Assembly: GCA_900553255.1 (NCBI GenBank)
Contig: USCI01000028.1
Span: forward strand, 1-27,148
Direction: 5' to 3'
DNA: 27,148 nt
Source: an uncultured Oscillospiraceae bacterium
GTDB taxonomy: Bacteria > Bacillota > Clostridia > Oscillospirales > Acutalibacteraceae
The notes under the pieces were generated by a model. It was not told the DNA's origin. It saw only the letters and a list, made by a program, of their open reading frames with translations, and did no database searches. Below are positions 1-7,447 of the stretch, one piece after another. Numbering within the stretch: the stretch's first letter is position 1; the number at the start of each line of letters is the position of its first letter. The position numbers were made by a program, and so were the translations under genes.

Positions 1-24
1 CAGTCTGAGCGCGGCTGGCAGACC

Positions 25-101
25 GTACTTACACGTTTGACGTGTATGCGAGGATTATAGGGCTTTGCCCGCATACGAAATACCACCGGCTTTGCCGGTG
101 G
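25..101. other. Cluster of three small hairpins at the window edge
   Basis: Three inverted repeats follow one another: 31-35/41-45 (acacg/cgtgt), 44-50/70-76 (gtatgcg/cgcatac, with an inner ggg/ccc), and 83-90/94-101 (ccaccggc/gccggtgg, loop ttt). The last is followed by a modest T-rich stretch and could terminate a gene lying left of the window. No convincing coding frame is seen in 1-268. Confidence 0.4.
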
Positions 102-155
102 ATGTTTATTGGTCTCCATCACGTTTCCTTTGGCCGTGCCTTTTTAATAACCGTA

Positions 156-184
156 TTGGCTATTATCTTGAGAATCGTTATAAT
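156..184 (+). promoter_or_regulatory. Probable housekeeping promoter for the gene at 275
   Basis: TTGGCT at 156-161 and TATAAT at 179-184 are separated by 17 bp. Transcription would begin near 191, which leaves an AT-rich leader of about 80 nt before the start codon. Confidence 0.55.
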
Positions 185-274
185 AAATGTAATTATAGTA
201 AGCGCGTTGAGTTCTAGTTCCTCTGTATCTTCTGAAAATAGCGTTTTTCTCCGTCAATATAAGGATGTGTGGCC

Positions 275-1192
275 ATGAGTAAAATGAGCAAAGAAGAGAA
301 CTGGGGCTCCCGCAGGCATCTCCTTCGTTTTTATGGGGTTGTTTTCGGAATCCTGATCGTGACATCTATTAGCTGCGCGTTGATAGCGGACGCGGACCTC
401 GAAATCATAAAGCAAATCTTAACCGGCCTTTTGCTTGCTGCTGTTTTCCCGGTGGGCTGGACTTGTTTTGCCCCATTAAAATGGGTTGTCGGGTCTGAAC
501 GGAAAGTACAGGCGACATTCGTAGGGAGAGGTTCATTCAAGCATTCAAGCAAGTCTTCAAAATATGCTATGTATCATTTGACCTTTAGGGCTGCAGACGG
601 TTCAAAATATAAGCTGGATTGCAGCAAAAAAACGTATCATCTTCTGCGTAAAAACACATGTGGCGAGCTCAGCTACCGTGAACTGTTCGGCAACAATTTG
701 AGCTTTATCGGGTTTGTGTCTACTGGTGAGCAAGCCTCTGTTCGGGCATCTGCAAAACGGCGTACATCGAAGAAGCCGGTTGTGATACGCGGGAGGGTTA
801 GGCAGATCAGTGTGCCGCGGCTGTTACTGCAGTGTGTACTGGGGTTTTGGGGAGCCTTGTTGGTTTTGGTGGCAGTTGGTTCCCAATCGTCATCCCGCTT
901 TTTTAGCCTTTTATTCGCCGGCGCGGCCGCTTTTCTGGGGGTGGTACTGCTGTCTGCGAATAGATTAAAATGGAAAACGATACCGGAGCAGCAAATGACG
1001 GCGGTGGTTGTGGGAAACAGAATAAGAGAGAATAAGCTGTATGTTACCTTTTCGTTTGAGGATGGCGCGGAAAAGAGGGTTCGTGTGCCGGATGAGGCAT
1101 ATGTAGCTCTTGCGTATGGGGATACCGGAGTATTAACCTTTAAGGAACGCAAGGAAGAAGCCGTTTTTATAGCTTTTGAATATGTGGAATGA
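275..1192 (+). CDS. Membrane protein, internal duplication of 2TM plus DUF2500-like domain
   Basis: I do not recognise a named gene. The 305-residue protein has the order TM pair (about residues 20-70), soluble domain (about 75-140), second TM pair (about 180-230), second soluble domain (about 238-303). Both soluble parts follow the pattern of DUF2500-like domains: a short beta strand, YHLTF or YVTF, an acidic/Gly turn, then a Y...L...GD-G-L-x-F/Y ending. This suggests a two-fold internal repeat. The ATG at 275 is preferred over the in-frame GTG at 269 because AAGGAT at 261-266 lies 8 nt upstream of the ATG and touches the GTG. It stands alone between its own promoter and a terminator. Role unknown; likely a cell-envelope protein whose soluble domains face one side of the membrane. 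Confidence 0.7.
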   Translation: MSKMSKEENWGSRRHLLRFYGVVFGILIVTSISCALIADADLEIIKQILTGLLLAAVFPVGWTCFAPLKWVVGSERKVQATFVGRGSFKHSSKSSKYAMYHLTFRAADGSKYKLDCSKKTYHLLRKNTCGELSYRELFGNNLSFIGFVSTGEQASVRASAKRRTSKKPVVIRGRVRQISVPRLLLQCVLGFWGALLVLVAVGSQSSSRFFSLLFAGAAAFLGVVLLSANRLKWKTIPEQQMTAVVVGNRIRENKLYVTFSFEDGAEKRVRVPDEAYVALAYGDTGVLTFKERKEEAVFIAFEYVE

Positions 1193-1244
1193 GCAAAGGG
1201 AACCGCATCCTGCACCGATCGGCATAGGATGCGGTTCCCTTTGC
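1193..1244. terminator. Bidirectional intrinsic terminator
   Basis: A perfect 18-bp stem, 1193-1210 paired with 1227-1244, with a 16-nt loop. The stem begins directly after the upstream stop codon and ends just before the convergent ATPase stop, with A/T ends on both sides, so it can serve both genes. Confidence 0.85.
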
Positions 1245-1246
1245 TT

Positions 1247-3133
1247 TCATTTGTTTGAGCGTGTTTTTCGTTTCCATTTCAGCAGCAGCGCTGAATTGAG
1301 GATGACCAGCACCGACCCTGCGTTATGGACAAGCGCCCCCACAACGGGGTTGAGCACGCCGAATATGGCGAGGAGGATGGCCAGAAAATTGAGTCCCATG
1401 GAAAAGCCCAGATTCCCCTTGATGGTGGTCATCATACGCCGGGAGAGGGCAAACAGGTGCGGCAGCTCCCTGACTTCATCGTCAACGAGCGCGATATCCG
1501 CAGCATCGACCGCAATGTCGCTGCCCACCCCGCCCATCGCGATGCCGACCATGGCTTTTTTCAGCGCAGGGGCATCGTTGACGCCGTCACCGATCATGCA
1601 GACGGGACTGCCTGCGCCCTGGCAGGCGTCGATGAAGGCCAGCTTGTCCTCGGGCAGGCAGCCCGCATGCACCTCGTCAATAGAAAGCTGGCCGGCGATG
1701 TTTTGTGCGGAAAACCGGTTGTCTCCTGTGAGCAGGACGGTCTGTACGCCGATTTGGCGGAGTGTGCGGATGGTTCCCGCGCTGTCCGGGCGCAGGGTGT
1801 CCGAAAGGACGATATAGCCGGCGTATGTCCCGCCGATCGCCACGTGGATTACCGAACAGCCCCGGTTCAGGAAATCCTCGGCTTGGTTCTGCGCGGCGGG
1901 AATGCCCTGCTGCTCGAGGAATTCGCTGTTTCCCGCGAGCACCGTCTGTCCGGCCACGACTGCCGAAATGCCCCGTCCCGGCAGCATCTGGAACCGTTCG
2001 GCCGGCGGCAGGGGTGTTCCGTTGCTCTGCGTATACCCTTTGACAATCGCCTTGCCGAGTGGGTGCTCGGAAAGCTGCTCGGCGGCGGCCGCCGCGACAA
2101 AGAGGGATTCTTCGGAACAGGCGGCATCGGCAGCCCTGACGGCGATAACCTCGGGAGCACCGTAGGTCAGGGTACCGGTCTTGTCAAAGGCGATTTTTTT
2201 CACCTGAGCCAGCCGCTCCAGCGCATCCCCCTCACGGACCAGAAATCCGTGCCTGGTGGCGTTGCCGATGGCCGCCATGATGGCAGTGGGGGTCGCCAGT
2301 ACGAGCGCGCACGGGCAGAATACCACCAAAATGGTGACCGCCCGGATGATTTCCCCGGTGGTCGCCCAGGTTATGGCGGCAGCGGCGAGCGCAATGATGA
2401 CAATGTAGGTTGCCCAGCGGTCGGCCAGTCCGACAATTTTGGCCTTGCCGGCGTCGGCGGACTGTACGAGCCGGATCATGCGCTGGATGGAGCTGTCCTC
2501 GCCGACCCTGGTCGCCCTCATGACAAAGCTGCCGAACTGGTTGACCGTGCCGCTGGCGACCTCGTCGCCGGCCGTCTTATCCACCGGCAGGGATTCCCCG
2601 GTCATGACCGCCTGGTTGACCGAAGTCTGCCCGGACACGATTACGCCGTCGACGGGGATGCTTTCGCCGGGAAGGACACGCAGGAGGTCGCCTACACGCA
2701 CCTGATCCGCCGGAACGGTTGTTTCGGTGCCGTCTGTCACAATACGGGCGGTCTGCGGCGTCAGATGGACGAGCTTTTCGATGCCGGCGCGCGCCCGGGC
2801 AACGGTCAGATCCTCCAGCAGGGCGCCGAGCTGCATAATAAAGGCGACCTCCCCGGCGGCAAAGTTTTCGCCGATGCATACAGAGGCGATCAGCGCCAGA
2901 GAGACGAGCACATCGGCCTTGATATCGAAGGCGGTGACCAGCCCGATGATGGCCTCCAGAACGATCGGGATGCCGCAGAGCAGGATGGCAATCCAGGCGG
3001 GATCAAAGGGGAGGGGATTCCAGCCGGACAGACTGATGGCCAGAGCCAGTCCGGAGAGGACCAAGAGGACGATGTCCTTTTTCACGCCGCCGATTCCCAG
3101 AAGATGTTCAAGTCGGTACATAAGCTTTTTCAC
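1247..3133 (-). CDS. P1B-type heavy-metal translocating ATPase
   Basis: ATP-driven metal exporter of the inner membrane. Visible hallmarks in order: TGES actuator loop (residues 178-181), CPC metal-binding motif in a transmembrane helix (273-275), DKTGT with the phosphorylated Asp317, the SEHPLG nucleotide-binding motif (355-360) and GDGVND (515-520). At 628 residues it lacks the usual N-terminal CxxC or His-rich metal-binding domain and starts almost at once with membrane helices. The last helices carry NPVVGALVHNAGS, which I cannot assign firmly to the Cu or the Zn/Cd/Pb subgroup. The start is GTG at 3133 (AGGCGG-like site upstream); an ATG at 3121 is possible. It lies downstream of csoR and has its own CsoR-type promoter, so it is probably induced by metal excess. 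Confidence is high for the family and low for the metal. Confidence 0.93.
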   Translation of the reverse strand: MKKLMYRLEHLLGIGGVKKDIVLLVLSGLALAISLSGWNPLPFDPAWIAILLCGIPIVLEAIIGLVTAFDIKADVLVSLALIASVCIGENFAAGEVAFIMQLGALLEDLTVARARAGIEKLVHLTPQTARIVTDGTETTVPADQVRVGDLLRVLPGESIPVDGVIVSGQTSVNQAVMTGESLPVDKTAGDEVASGTVNQFGSFVMRATRVGEDSSIQRMIRLVQSADAGKAKIVGLADRWATYIVIIALAAAAITWATTGEIIRAVTILVVFCPCALVLATPTAIMAAIGNATRHGFLVREGDALERLAQVKKIAFDKTGTLTYGAPEVIAVRAADAACSEESLFVAAAAAEQLSEHPLGKAIVKGYTQSNGTPLPPAERFQMLPGRGISAVVAGQTVLAGNSEFLEQQGIPAAQNQAEDFLNRGCSVIHVAIGGTYAGYIVLSDTLRPDSAGTIRTLRQIGVQTVLLTGDNRFSAQNIAGQLSIDEVHAGCLPEDKLAFIDACQGAGSPVCMIGDGVNDAPALKKAMVGIAMGGVGSDIAVDAADIALVDDEVRELPHLFALSRRMMTTIKGNLGFSMGLNFLAILLAIFGVLNPVVGALVHNAGSVLVILNSALLLKWKRKTRSNK

Positions 3134-3179
3134 AGGAAGCCGCCTCCGTCTGTGTTATAAGGGAGAAACTGCCACTGCT

Positions 3180-3209
3180 AATATACCATAGGGGGTATAG
3201 GTATGTCAA
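3180..3209 (-). promoter_or_regulatory. ATPase promoter with CsoR-type operator in the spacer
   Basis: On the minus strand TTGACA (3204-3209) and TATATT (3180-3185) are separated by 18 bp. The spacer is TACCTATACCCCCTATGG, and together with the following TA it forms the TACC...CCCCC...GGTA pattern known from CsoR operators. A repressor bound there would block RNA polymerase directly. Confidence 0.85.
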
Positions 3210-3212
3210 GGT

Positions 3213-3243
3213 AAAAAAACGGCCCGGTCCCAGCGGATCGGGC
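3213..3243 (-). terminator. Terminator of the csoR-like gene
   Basis: Minus-strand stem of 9 bp (3235-3243 with 3222-3230, loop of 4) followed by seven T residues (plus-strand A run 3213-3219). It separates csoR from the ATPase promoter, so the two genes are separately transcribed. Confidence 0.7.
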
Positions 3244-3253
3244 TGTGCGGTGT

Positions 3254-3529
3254 TCATCCCATGTTGGAAAACCGCTCCACCGCCTTGGTGAAGCTGTCGA
3301 TGGTTTTTTCGGCATCCCCGTGTTCGATGCCGTCGCGCACGCAATGCTTGATGTGCCCTTCCAGAACCACCTGGCCGCACTTGTGCAGGGCGGACTTGGC
3401 GGCGTTGATCTGGGAGAGGACGTCCTCACAGGGGATATCCTCGTCAACCATCCGGTCGATTGCCTGGACCTGCCCGATGATTTTGCGCAGACGCCGGTGC
3501 AGATTTTCCGCATCCATACATTGCTTCAT
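3254..3529 (-). CDS. csoR: CsoR/RcnR-family metal-sensing repressor
   Basis: All-helical DNA-binding repressor of 91 residues, the normal size for the family. It opens with the typical LHRRLRKIIGQVQAIDRMV helix, then DIPCEDVLSQINAAKSAL and EGHIKHCV. The Cys of DIPC, the His of EGH and the Cys of KHC match the Cys-His-Cys metal site of CsoR proteins. Family members release DNA when they bind Cu(I) or a related metal or thiol signal. The ATG at 3529 is chosen because it begins the homology and has a G-rich site just upstream; in-frame extension to 3619 would run through the gene's own promoter. It presumably controls the ATPase promoter at 3180-3209. Exact inducer not provable from sequence. 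Confidence 0.88.
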   Translation of the reverse strand: MKQCMDAENLHRRLRKIIGQVQAIDRMVDEDIPCEDVLSQINAAKSALHKCGQVVLEGHIKHCVRDGIEHGDAEKTIDSFTKAVERFSNMG

Positions 3530-3560
3530 GTTTTGGCCCCCCAACGGATCGTGTATTCGT

Positions 3561-3589
3561 ATAGTAGCGTATTCCCCGCCAAAAGTCAA
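3561..3589 (-). promoter_or_regulatory. Promoter of the csoR-like gene
   Basis: Minus-strand TTGACT (3584-3589) and TACTAT (3561-3566) with a 17-bp spacer. It lies 32 bp upstream of the chosen start codon and lacks the CCCCC core found at the ATPase promoter, so autoregulation is not evident. Confidence 0.65.
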
Positions 3590-3657
3590 GAAGCCGTCCG
3601 CCGCGTACGGCGGCATCACGGCCCTTTGATGCTGCGGATTGCTGTGGAAAAATCTTC

Positions 3658-3687
3658 TTTACCGCGCAGGGGGCTTTATGATACAAT
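3658..3687 (+). promoter_or_regulatory. Candidate promoter of the 3709-6253 gene pair
   Basis: TTTACC (3658-3663), 18-bp spacer, TACAAT (3682-3687). A GGGGGTG ribosome site follows just before the ATG at 3709. Confidence 0.45.
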
Positions 3688-3708
3688 AAGCAAGATGGGG
3701 GTGTAATT

Positions 3709-5007
3709 ATGGGAAAAGTAGCGGAAAAGGGTGAGGGGCAGGCGGCAAAATACGGCTGTTTTCTTATTGTCCCGATGAAATATGATCCGGATTCCATACA
3801 GTCATCTCGACTCGAGGCAATCGGGGAAAAGGTAACGCTGACGACCATGGATTTGAACGAAAACATCAAAGCCATGCTCAATCATACCGATGAAGCGGCG
3901 GTCGGCTCCTGCTATGCCGTTTCCTGCCCGGCGCTTGTTTCGGGGCTCTGCGGAGCGCAGGCGCCCGCAGCCACCCAGGCTTTCCGCGTCAAGGCGGAAG
4001 GCACCACGTATGCTTTCGAGCTGACGACCTCCTATCTGTATATTTTTCACACCCAGGTGGCCTTCCTGTGCCTGAGCCTGTCCTTTGCCCACATGAAGGC
4101 GCTCAAGGCGATCTGCAATCCGGGCTCGGCGCATAACGATGCGGTTTTTGGCTGGGTGGATAAATTCGGAGGGGAGCGCCCGTTTTCAATGGAAACCTGG
4201 CTGGGGGATTTCTGCGCGCAGCTCGGGCTGCGGAAATTTTTCGACGGGGAATCCTCCTTTTTGCTGGACGCCTACGCGTATGTGTTTGCGCTGGTGCCGG
4301 AACGGTTTGACACGCTGGACGAAATGCGGCAGATCACCTTTAACCTGCATAAAATGATGCCGCCGGACACGCCGATCGAGGATGAATCCGAAGCGGACAT
4401 CCGCTATGTCTACGCAGTCAGGGAGCAGACGCTGGGCACCTATCGCTGGGGCTGCTGTGTGGCTTCGCAGACGATTTCTTATGTGGTGGCGGATCCGATG
4501 ATGGATTTTGAGGCGGAAAGGCTGCAGCAGGCAAACGACGGCCTGCCGGTGGTGCTTCTGGCGCTGTATGAGAAATATACCTGCCTGCGGTTCACCGAAC
4601 GGATTGCCCAGATGGATAAAGGCCAGATCCGGCACCTGAAAGCGCTCAAAAAGCTCATGCTGCAGTTCCAGGCGTTTGGCACGGTGACACCGGCCAACCT
4701 GTCGCGCTGGCATAATGTCAAGCAGATTTATGCGTATCTTCTGGAGGTTAACGATATCCCGGCGGCGATCCAGGATATCAGCAGCAAGCTGAATATCCTG
4801 ACCGAGCATCAGCAGGAGATCGAGCGGGCGCGCAGCGAAACGGTGATCAATATCATCACGATTTTCGGTATCGTTTCGATCCTGGCTTCGGTGCTGTCGA
4901 TTGTCCAGATTCTGTCCGGCGGCGATGCGCTGATCTGGATCTCGACCATTCTGACCACGGTGGCGCTGGTACTGGTTACGGCCGTCGCCGTGCGGCTGCG
5001 TAAATAG
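3709..5007 (+). CDS. Unrecognised protein with C-terminal two-helix membrane hairpin
   Basis: I do not recognise a family. The 432-residue protein has no signal peptide. Residues 1 to about 370 look soluble (mixed helix, several Cys). A probable long amphipathic helix (SSKLNILTEHQQEIERARSE) leads into two transmembrane helices, about 380-401 and 408-429, joined by a very short SGGDA turn and ending in a basic RLRK tail. This order, a large cytosolic domain, a long helix, then a tight 2TM hairpin, is that of CorA-like channels, but the GMN signature that follows TM1 in CorA is absent. CorA relationship is therefore only a topological guess. A similar secreted-domain gene follows 52 bp downstream on the same strand, with no terminator between them, so co-transcription is likely. 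Confidence 0.75.
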   Translation: MGKVAEKGEGQAAKYGCFLIVPMKYDPDSIQSSRLEAIGEKVTLTTMDLNENIKAMLNHTDEAAVGSCYAVSCPALVSGLCGAQAPAATQAFRVKAEGTTYAFELTTSYLYIFHTQVAFLCLSLSFAHMKALKAICNPGSAHNDAVFGWVDKFGGERPFSMETWLGDFCAQLGLRKFFDGESSFLLDAYAYVFALVPERFDTLDEMRQITFNLHKMMPPDTPIEDESEADIRYVYAVREQTLGTYRWGCCVASQTISYVVADPMMDFEAERLQQANDGLPVVLLALYEKYTCLRFTERIAQMDKGQIRHLKALKKLMLQFQAFGTVTPANLSRWHNVKQIYAYLLEVNDIPAAIQDISSKLNILTEHQQEIERARSETVINIITIFGIVSILASVLSIVQILSGGDALIWISTILTTVALVLVTAVAVRLRK

Positions 5008-5059
5008 AGGGGATTTCGGTTCCCTGGAAAGGAAAGATGCAGGAAGGGGCAGATACACC

Positions 5060-6253
5060 ATGCGGAAAATGGCGGCATTTGTTTTTTCATTGCTGATTGT
5101 GCTGGCGTGCGCGGTGCAGGCCAGAGGGGAGACGACGGCGGATGACGCGCGGGAAGCGGCCAGGCGTACGGCAACGGTCTGGTACCTGGCGGCGACCTAT
5201 GGGAAAAGCTCGTCGCAGGAGCTGTTTTCCGGCTGGCAGCCGGAAAACTTCAATTTTGACGGTACACTGACGAATGAAAACGGGGAAACGGTGCTGCGGT
5301 TTGCCTGGATGGCCCGGATGTTTTTTGACACCTCGTTTGATTACACGCCGTACGAAAGCGTGGAAGGGGATGAGCTGATCTACCGGGTGCCGGAGGAAAT
5401 CATGCTGGAAACCCTGGAACGGTATGTGGTGTGTACCAACCTGGAGACCGCTATTCTGCCGTTTTACGATCCGGCGTCCGGCCTGTTTGTCTTTGCGGCG
5501 TTCGGCGGCATGGGAGGGATGCTGGAGGATACCGGCTGGACCGTAACGGCCGAGGCCGGCGGATGGCGGGCGCGGTTTGTTTGCCCGGATCGGTATCGGG
5601 AAGATCTTTCCTATCCGGAAATTGAGGATTTGACGCTGGGGATGACGGCGGATTACCGGGTGGAATCGTTGTATTTAAGGGTCGAACCGAAAACGATTGA
5701 ATGGAAAACCAGGCCATCGGTGCTGGAGTATGCGCCGGGGGATCCCTTGAATATAAGCGGTGCGGTAATCCGAGCCGTCCATGCCAGCGGCGCTTCGTGG
5801 GAGGTGCCGGTAACGGCGGAGATGGTGTCCGGTTATACGCCGTCGCAGGAGGGGACGCAGAGCATCCGGGTACAATACGGCGGACAGACACTCACCTTCA
5901 CCGTAACCGTCAAAGCGCCGCAGCCGCCGACCGGAAACACCACCGGTTCCTCTGCCCCCACAACGGAAGGGACCGGAACAACAACCTCGCCTGTTGTTAG
6001 CGACCCGCCGGAGACCACGACGCCTCCGGGTACAATGCCGCCTTCGACGAATGATAGCCGTCCATCCGGCGTAACCGATGCCCCGGCGCAGCCGGAATCC
6101 GAGGTATCGGCGCAAACTGGCCCGGTGAAAGAGGAAGGGCCGCCGTGGTGGGTGTGGCTGGTAATCGTCGCGGCTGTTGTGGTCGTTGGCGGAATTACGG
6201 CATTCGCTGTGGTAAAATGGAAAAACCGGCGTCGGTATATTTTCCGGCGATAA
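5060..6253 (+). CDS. Type I membrane protein with Ig-like domain and Thr/Pro stalk
   Basis: Probable surface protein of 397 residues. It begins with a signal peptide (MRKMAAFVFSLLIVLACAVQ, cleavage near ARG-ET). An unassigned extracellular domain spans about 30-200, followed by a bacterial Ig-like domain (about 195-290: LRVEPKTIEW, YAPGDPLNISGAVIRA, GTQSIRVQYGGQTLTFTVTV) of the Big_3 type. A Thr/Ser/Pro-rich stalk (about 293-355) leads to one membrane helix (WWVWLVIVAAVVVVGGITAF) and a basic tail (KWKNRRRYIFRR). No LPXTG motif is present, so anchoring is by the helix. The downstream terminator at 6371-6399 closes the unit. With its upstream neighbour it could form an envelope pair with one protein facing inward and one outward. 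Function unknown. Confidence 0.8.
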   Translation: MRKMAAFVFSLLIVLACAVQARGETTADDAREAARRTATVWYLAATYGKSSSQELFSGWQPENFNFDGTLTNENGETVLRFAWMARMFFDTSFDYTPYESVEGDELIYRVPEEIMLETLERYVVCTNLETAILPFYDPASGLFVFAAFGGMGGMLEDTGWTVTAEAGGWRARFVCPDRYREDLSYPEIEDLTLGMTADYRVESLYLRVEPKTIEWKTRPSVLEYAPGDPLNISGAVIRAVHASGASWEVPVTAEMVSGYTPSQEGTQSIRVQYGGQTLTFTVTVKAPQPPTGNTTGSSAPTTEGTGTTTSPVVSDPPETTTPPGTMPPSTNDSRPSGVTDAPAQPESEVSAQTGPVKEEGPPWWVWLVIVAAVVVVGGITAFAVVKWKNRRRYIFRR

Positions 6254-6370
6254 TATCCCCTCTTCAGAGGGGATGCCCGCAGACGCCGCGGACTTTTCCT
6301 GCTAGTGTTTTCGCCCGCCTTTTTACGTGGCGGCGGGATGGAGGGGCGGTGCCTCTGTTATGTTCCCCGG

Positions 6371-6399
6371 AAAGGACAGACATTTGTCTGTCCTTTTTT
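6371..6399 (+). terminator. Intrinsic terminator after the 3709-6253 unit
   Basis: Perfect 12-bp inverted repeat, 6371-6382 with 6385-6396, ending in a run of six T. A smaller 9-bp hairpin (6255-6263/6266-6274) directly follows the preceding stop codon. A terminator here argues against any start of the spore hydrolase upstream of it. Confidence 0.8.
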
Positions 6400-6429
6400 G
6401 TTGTACGGCTTTTTCATTGTGGCGGACAC

Positions 6430-6457
6430 GCATACGCGGCCCTTTGCCGAATATACT
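6430..6457 (+). promoter_or_regulatory. Possible forespore-type (SigF/SigG-like) promoter
   Basis: GCATA at 6430-6434 and ATATACT at 6451-6457 with a 16-bp gap resemble -35/-10 elements of forespore sigma factors. The match is short; it is supported mainly by the spore genes downstream. Confidence 0.3.
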
Positions 6458-6496
6458 GGAAGGGCAACAGAAAGGCAGGAAGGGGGGACGGTTTCC

Positions 6497-6934
6497 GTGG
6501 CGTTTTCCGACCAGGAAATTTTGGCGCGCGTCATTGAATGTGAAGCGGGCGGAGAAGGCGAGAATGGAATGAAGGCCGTGGCATGTGTGGTGATGAACCG
6601 TGTGAATATCACCTATGGGGAATATGGGCGGCTGGAAAATACCGTCCGGGCGGTTGTTTATCAGCCGGGACAGTTTGTCTGCGTGCGGGAAACGGTGGGC
6701 GGGCAGTACAACATGCAGAATATTTATAATATGCGTCCGACTCAGGTGCACTATGACATTGCGAACTGGGCGATTGCCGGCAACCGCCTGACCAACCTGG
6801 GCTTTGCTCTGTGGTATTTCAATCCCTTTTCCCCCAGCTGCCGGCAGTTTTTCCCATCGGAGGTCGGGCAGTTCGTCATCCGGATCGGGGATCACTGCTT
6901 TTATAATCCGACCGAGGCCTATGCCGATACATAA
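6497..6934 (+). CDS. cwlJ: Spore cortex-lytic cell wall hydrolase, CwlJ/SleB family
   Basis: Peptidoglycan hydrolase that degrades spore cortex during germination. The 145-residue chain is a single Hydrolase_2 (SleB-type) domain: FSDQEILARVIECEAGGEGE contains the family's catalytic Glu region, followed by GMKAVACVVMNRV, QPGQFVCV, ALWYFNPFSPSC and GDHCFYNPT. It lacks a signal peptide and a peptidoglycan-binding domain, as CwlJ does and SleB does not. The GTG at 6497 is chosen because AGGGGGG stands about 8 nt upstream and the family begins at this point; the longer open frame would start before a strong terminator. The GerQ-like gene follows by 32 bp, matching the cwlJ-gerQ arrangement of Bacillus, where GerQ is needed for CwlJ localisation. 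Confidence 0.88.
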   Translation: MAFSDQEILARVIECEAGGEGENGMKAVACVVMNRVNITYGEYGRLENTVRAVVYQPGQFVCVRETVGGQYNMQNIYNMRPTQVHYDIANWAIAGNRLTNLGFALWYFNPFSPSCRQFFPSEVGQFVIRIGDHCFYNPTEAYADT

Positions 6935-6966
6935 CGATATAACCAGTCAGAAAGGAACGGTGTCGA

Positions 6967-7371
6967 ATGGATCATAATTGTCGTCAGGACTGTGCGGGAG
7001 GCCGGGGGCCGGCCTCCTGGAATACAGGTGTGCCCAACGACGTGCAGCGGCCGGAATTCACCACGCCGCCGCCGGTGGACTTTAATACCGAGGAAATGCG
7101 CGGGTCGATGCAGCTGATTTTGGCCGATAATATCGGTGAGTTTGTTGTCATCGAATTTCTCATCGGTACCGAACAGATGATGCGCAAGCAGGGCATTTTG
7201 TATTTCGTGGGAACCAGCTATGTCACGCTTTACGATGACATGGCGAACAACTTTATCGTCTGCGACATTTTCTCCATCAAGTTTGTGTATTTTTATTTTC
7301 CGGGACAGCGGCCGGGCCGGAATTACAATACGCTGCCTGGCGGCAACGGCTTCGGCGGAAGCCAGCGCTGA
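6967..7371 (+). CDS. gerQ: GerQ-like spore coat protein
   Basis: A 134-residue protein with a low-complexity Pro/Gly/Asn-rich N-terminus and a compact domain at about 48-118 (SMQLILADNIGEFVVIEFLI, EQMMRKQGILYFVGTSYVTLYD, then a hydrophobic KFVYFYF strand). The layout, a short disordered start, an SM-like beta domain at the end, and its position directly after the CwlJ-type hydrolase, fits the spore coat GerQ family, which in Bacillus is cross-linked into the coat and holds CwlJ in place. Sequence resemblance to Bacillus GerQ is moderate, so the context carries much of the call. A strong terminator follows the stop codon. Confidence 0.75.
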   Translation: MDHNCRQDCAGGRGPASWNTGVPNDVQRPEFTTPPPVDFNTEEMRGSMQLILADNIGEFVVIEFLIGTEQMMRKQGILYFVGTSYVTLYDDMANNFIVCDIFSIKFVYFYFPGQRPGRNYNTLPGGNGFGGSQR

Positions 7372-7381
7372 CAGCGGGCAG

Positions 7382-7422
7382 GCAAAAAGCGCTTAAGCCT
7401 TCAAGGCTTAAGCGCTTTTTGC
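7382..7422. terminator. Very strong palindromic terminator
   Basis: Perfect palindrome of 20 bp per arm (7382-7401 and 7403-7422) around one central base, with a five-T end on each strand. It closes the spore operon. Confidence 0.9.
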
Positions 7423-7447
7423 TGTGTGCAATAGAGGGAGGCGATAG

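Noticed and set aside
42..278. 78-residue plus-strand frame before the first gene
   Set aside because: It runs through three hairpins and the promoter of the next gene, lacks a ribosome site, and the hydrophobic part is only AT-rich DNA in translation.
1325..3160. 611-codon plus-strand open frame opposite the P-type ATPase
   Set aside because: It is exactly antisense to a gene with all P-type ATPase motifs; its composition (Gly/Asp/Arg/His-rich, no domain) is that of a shadow of GC-rich codons.
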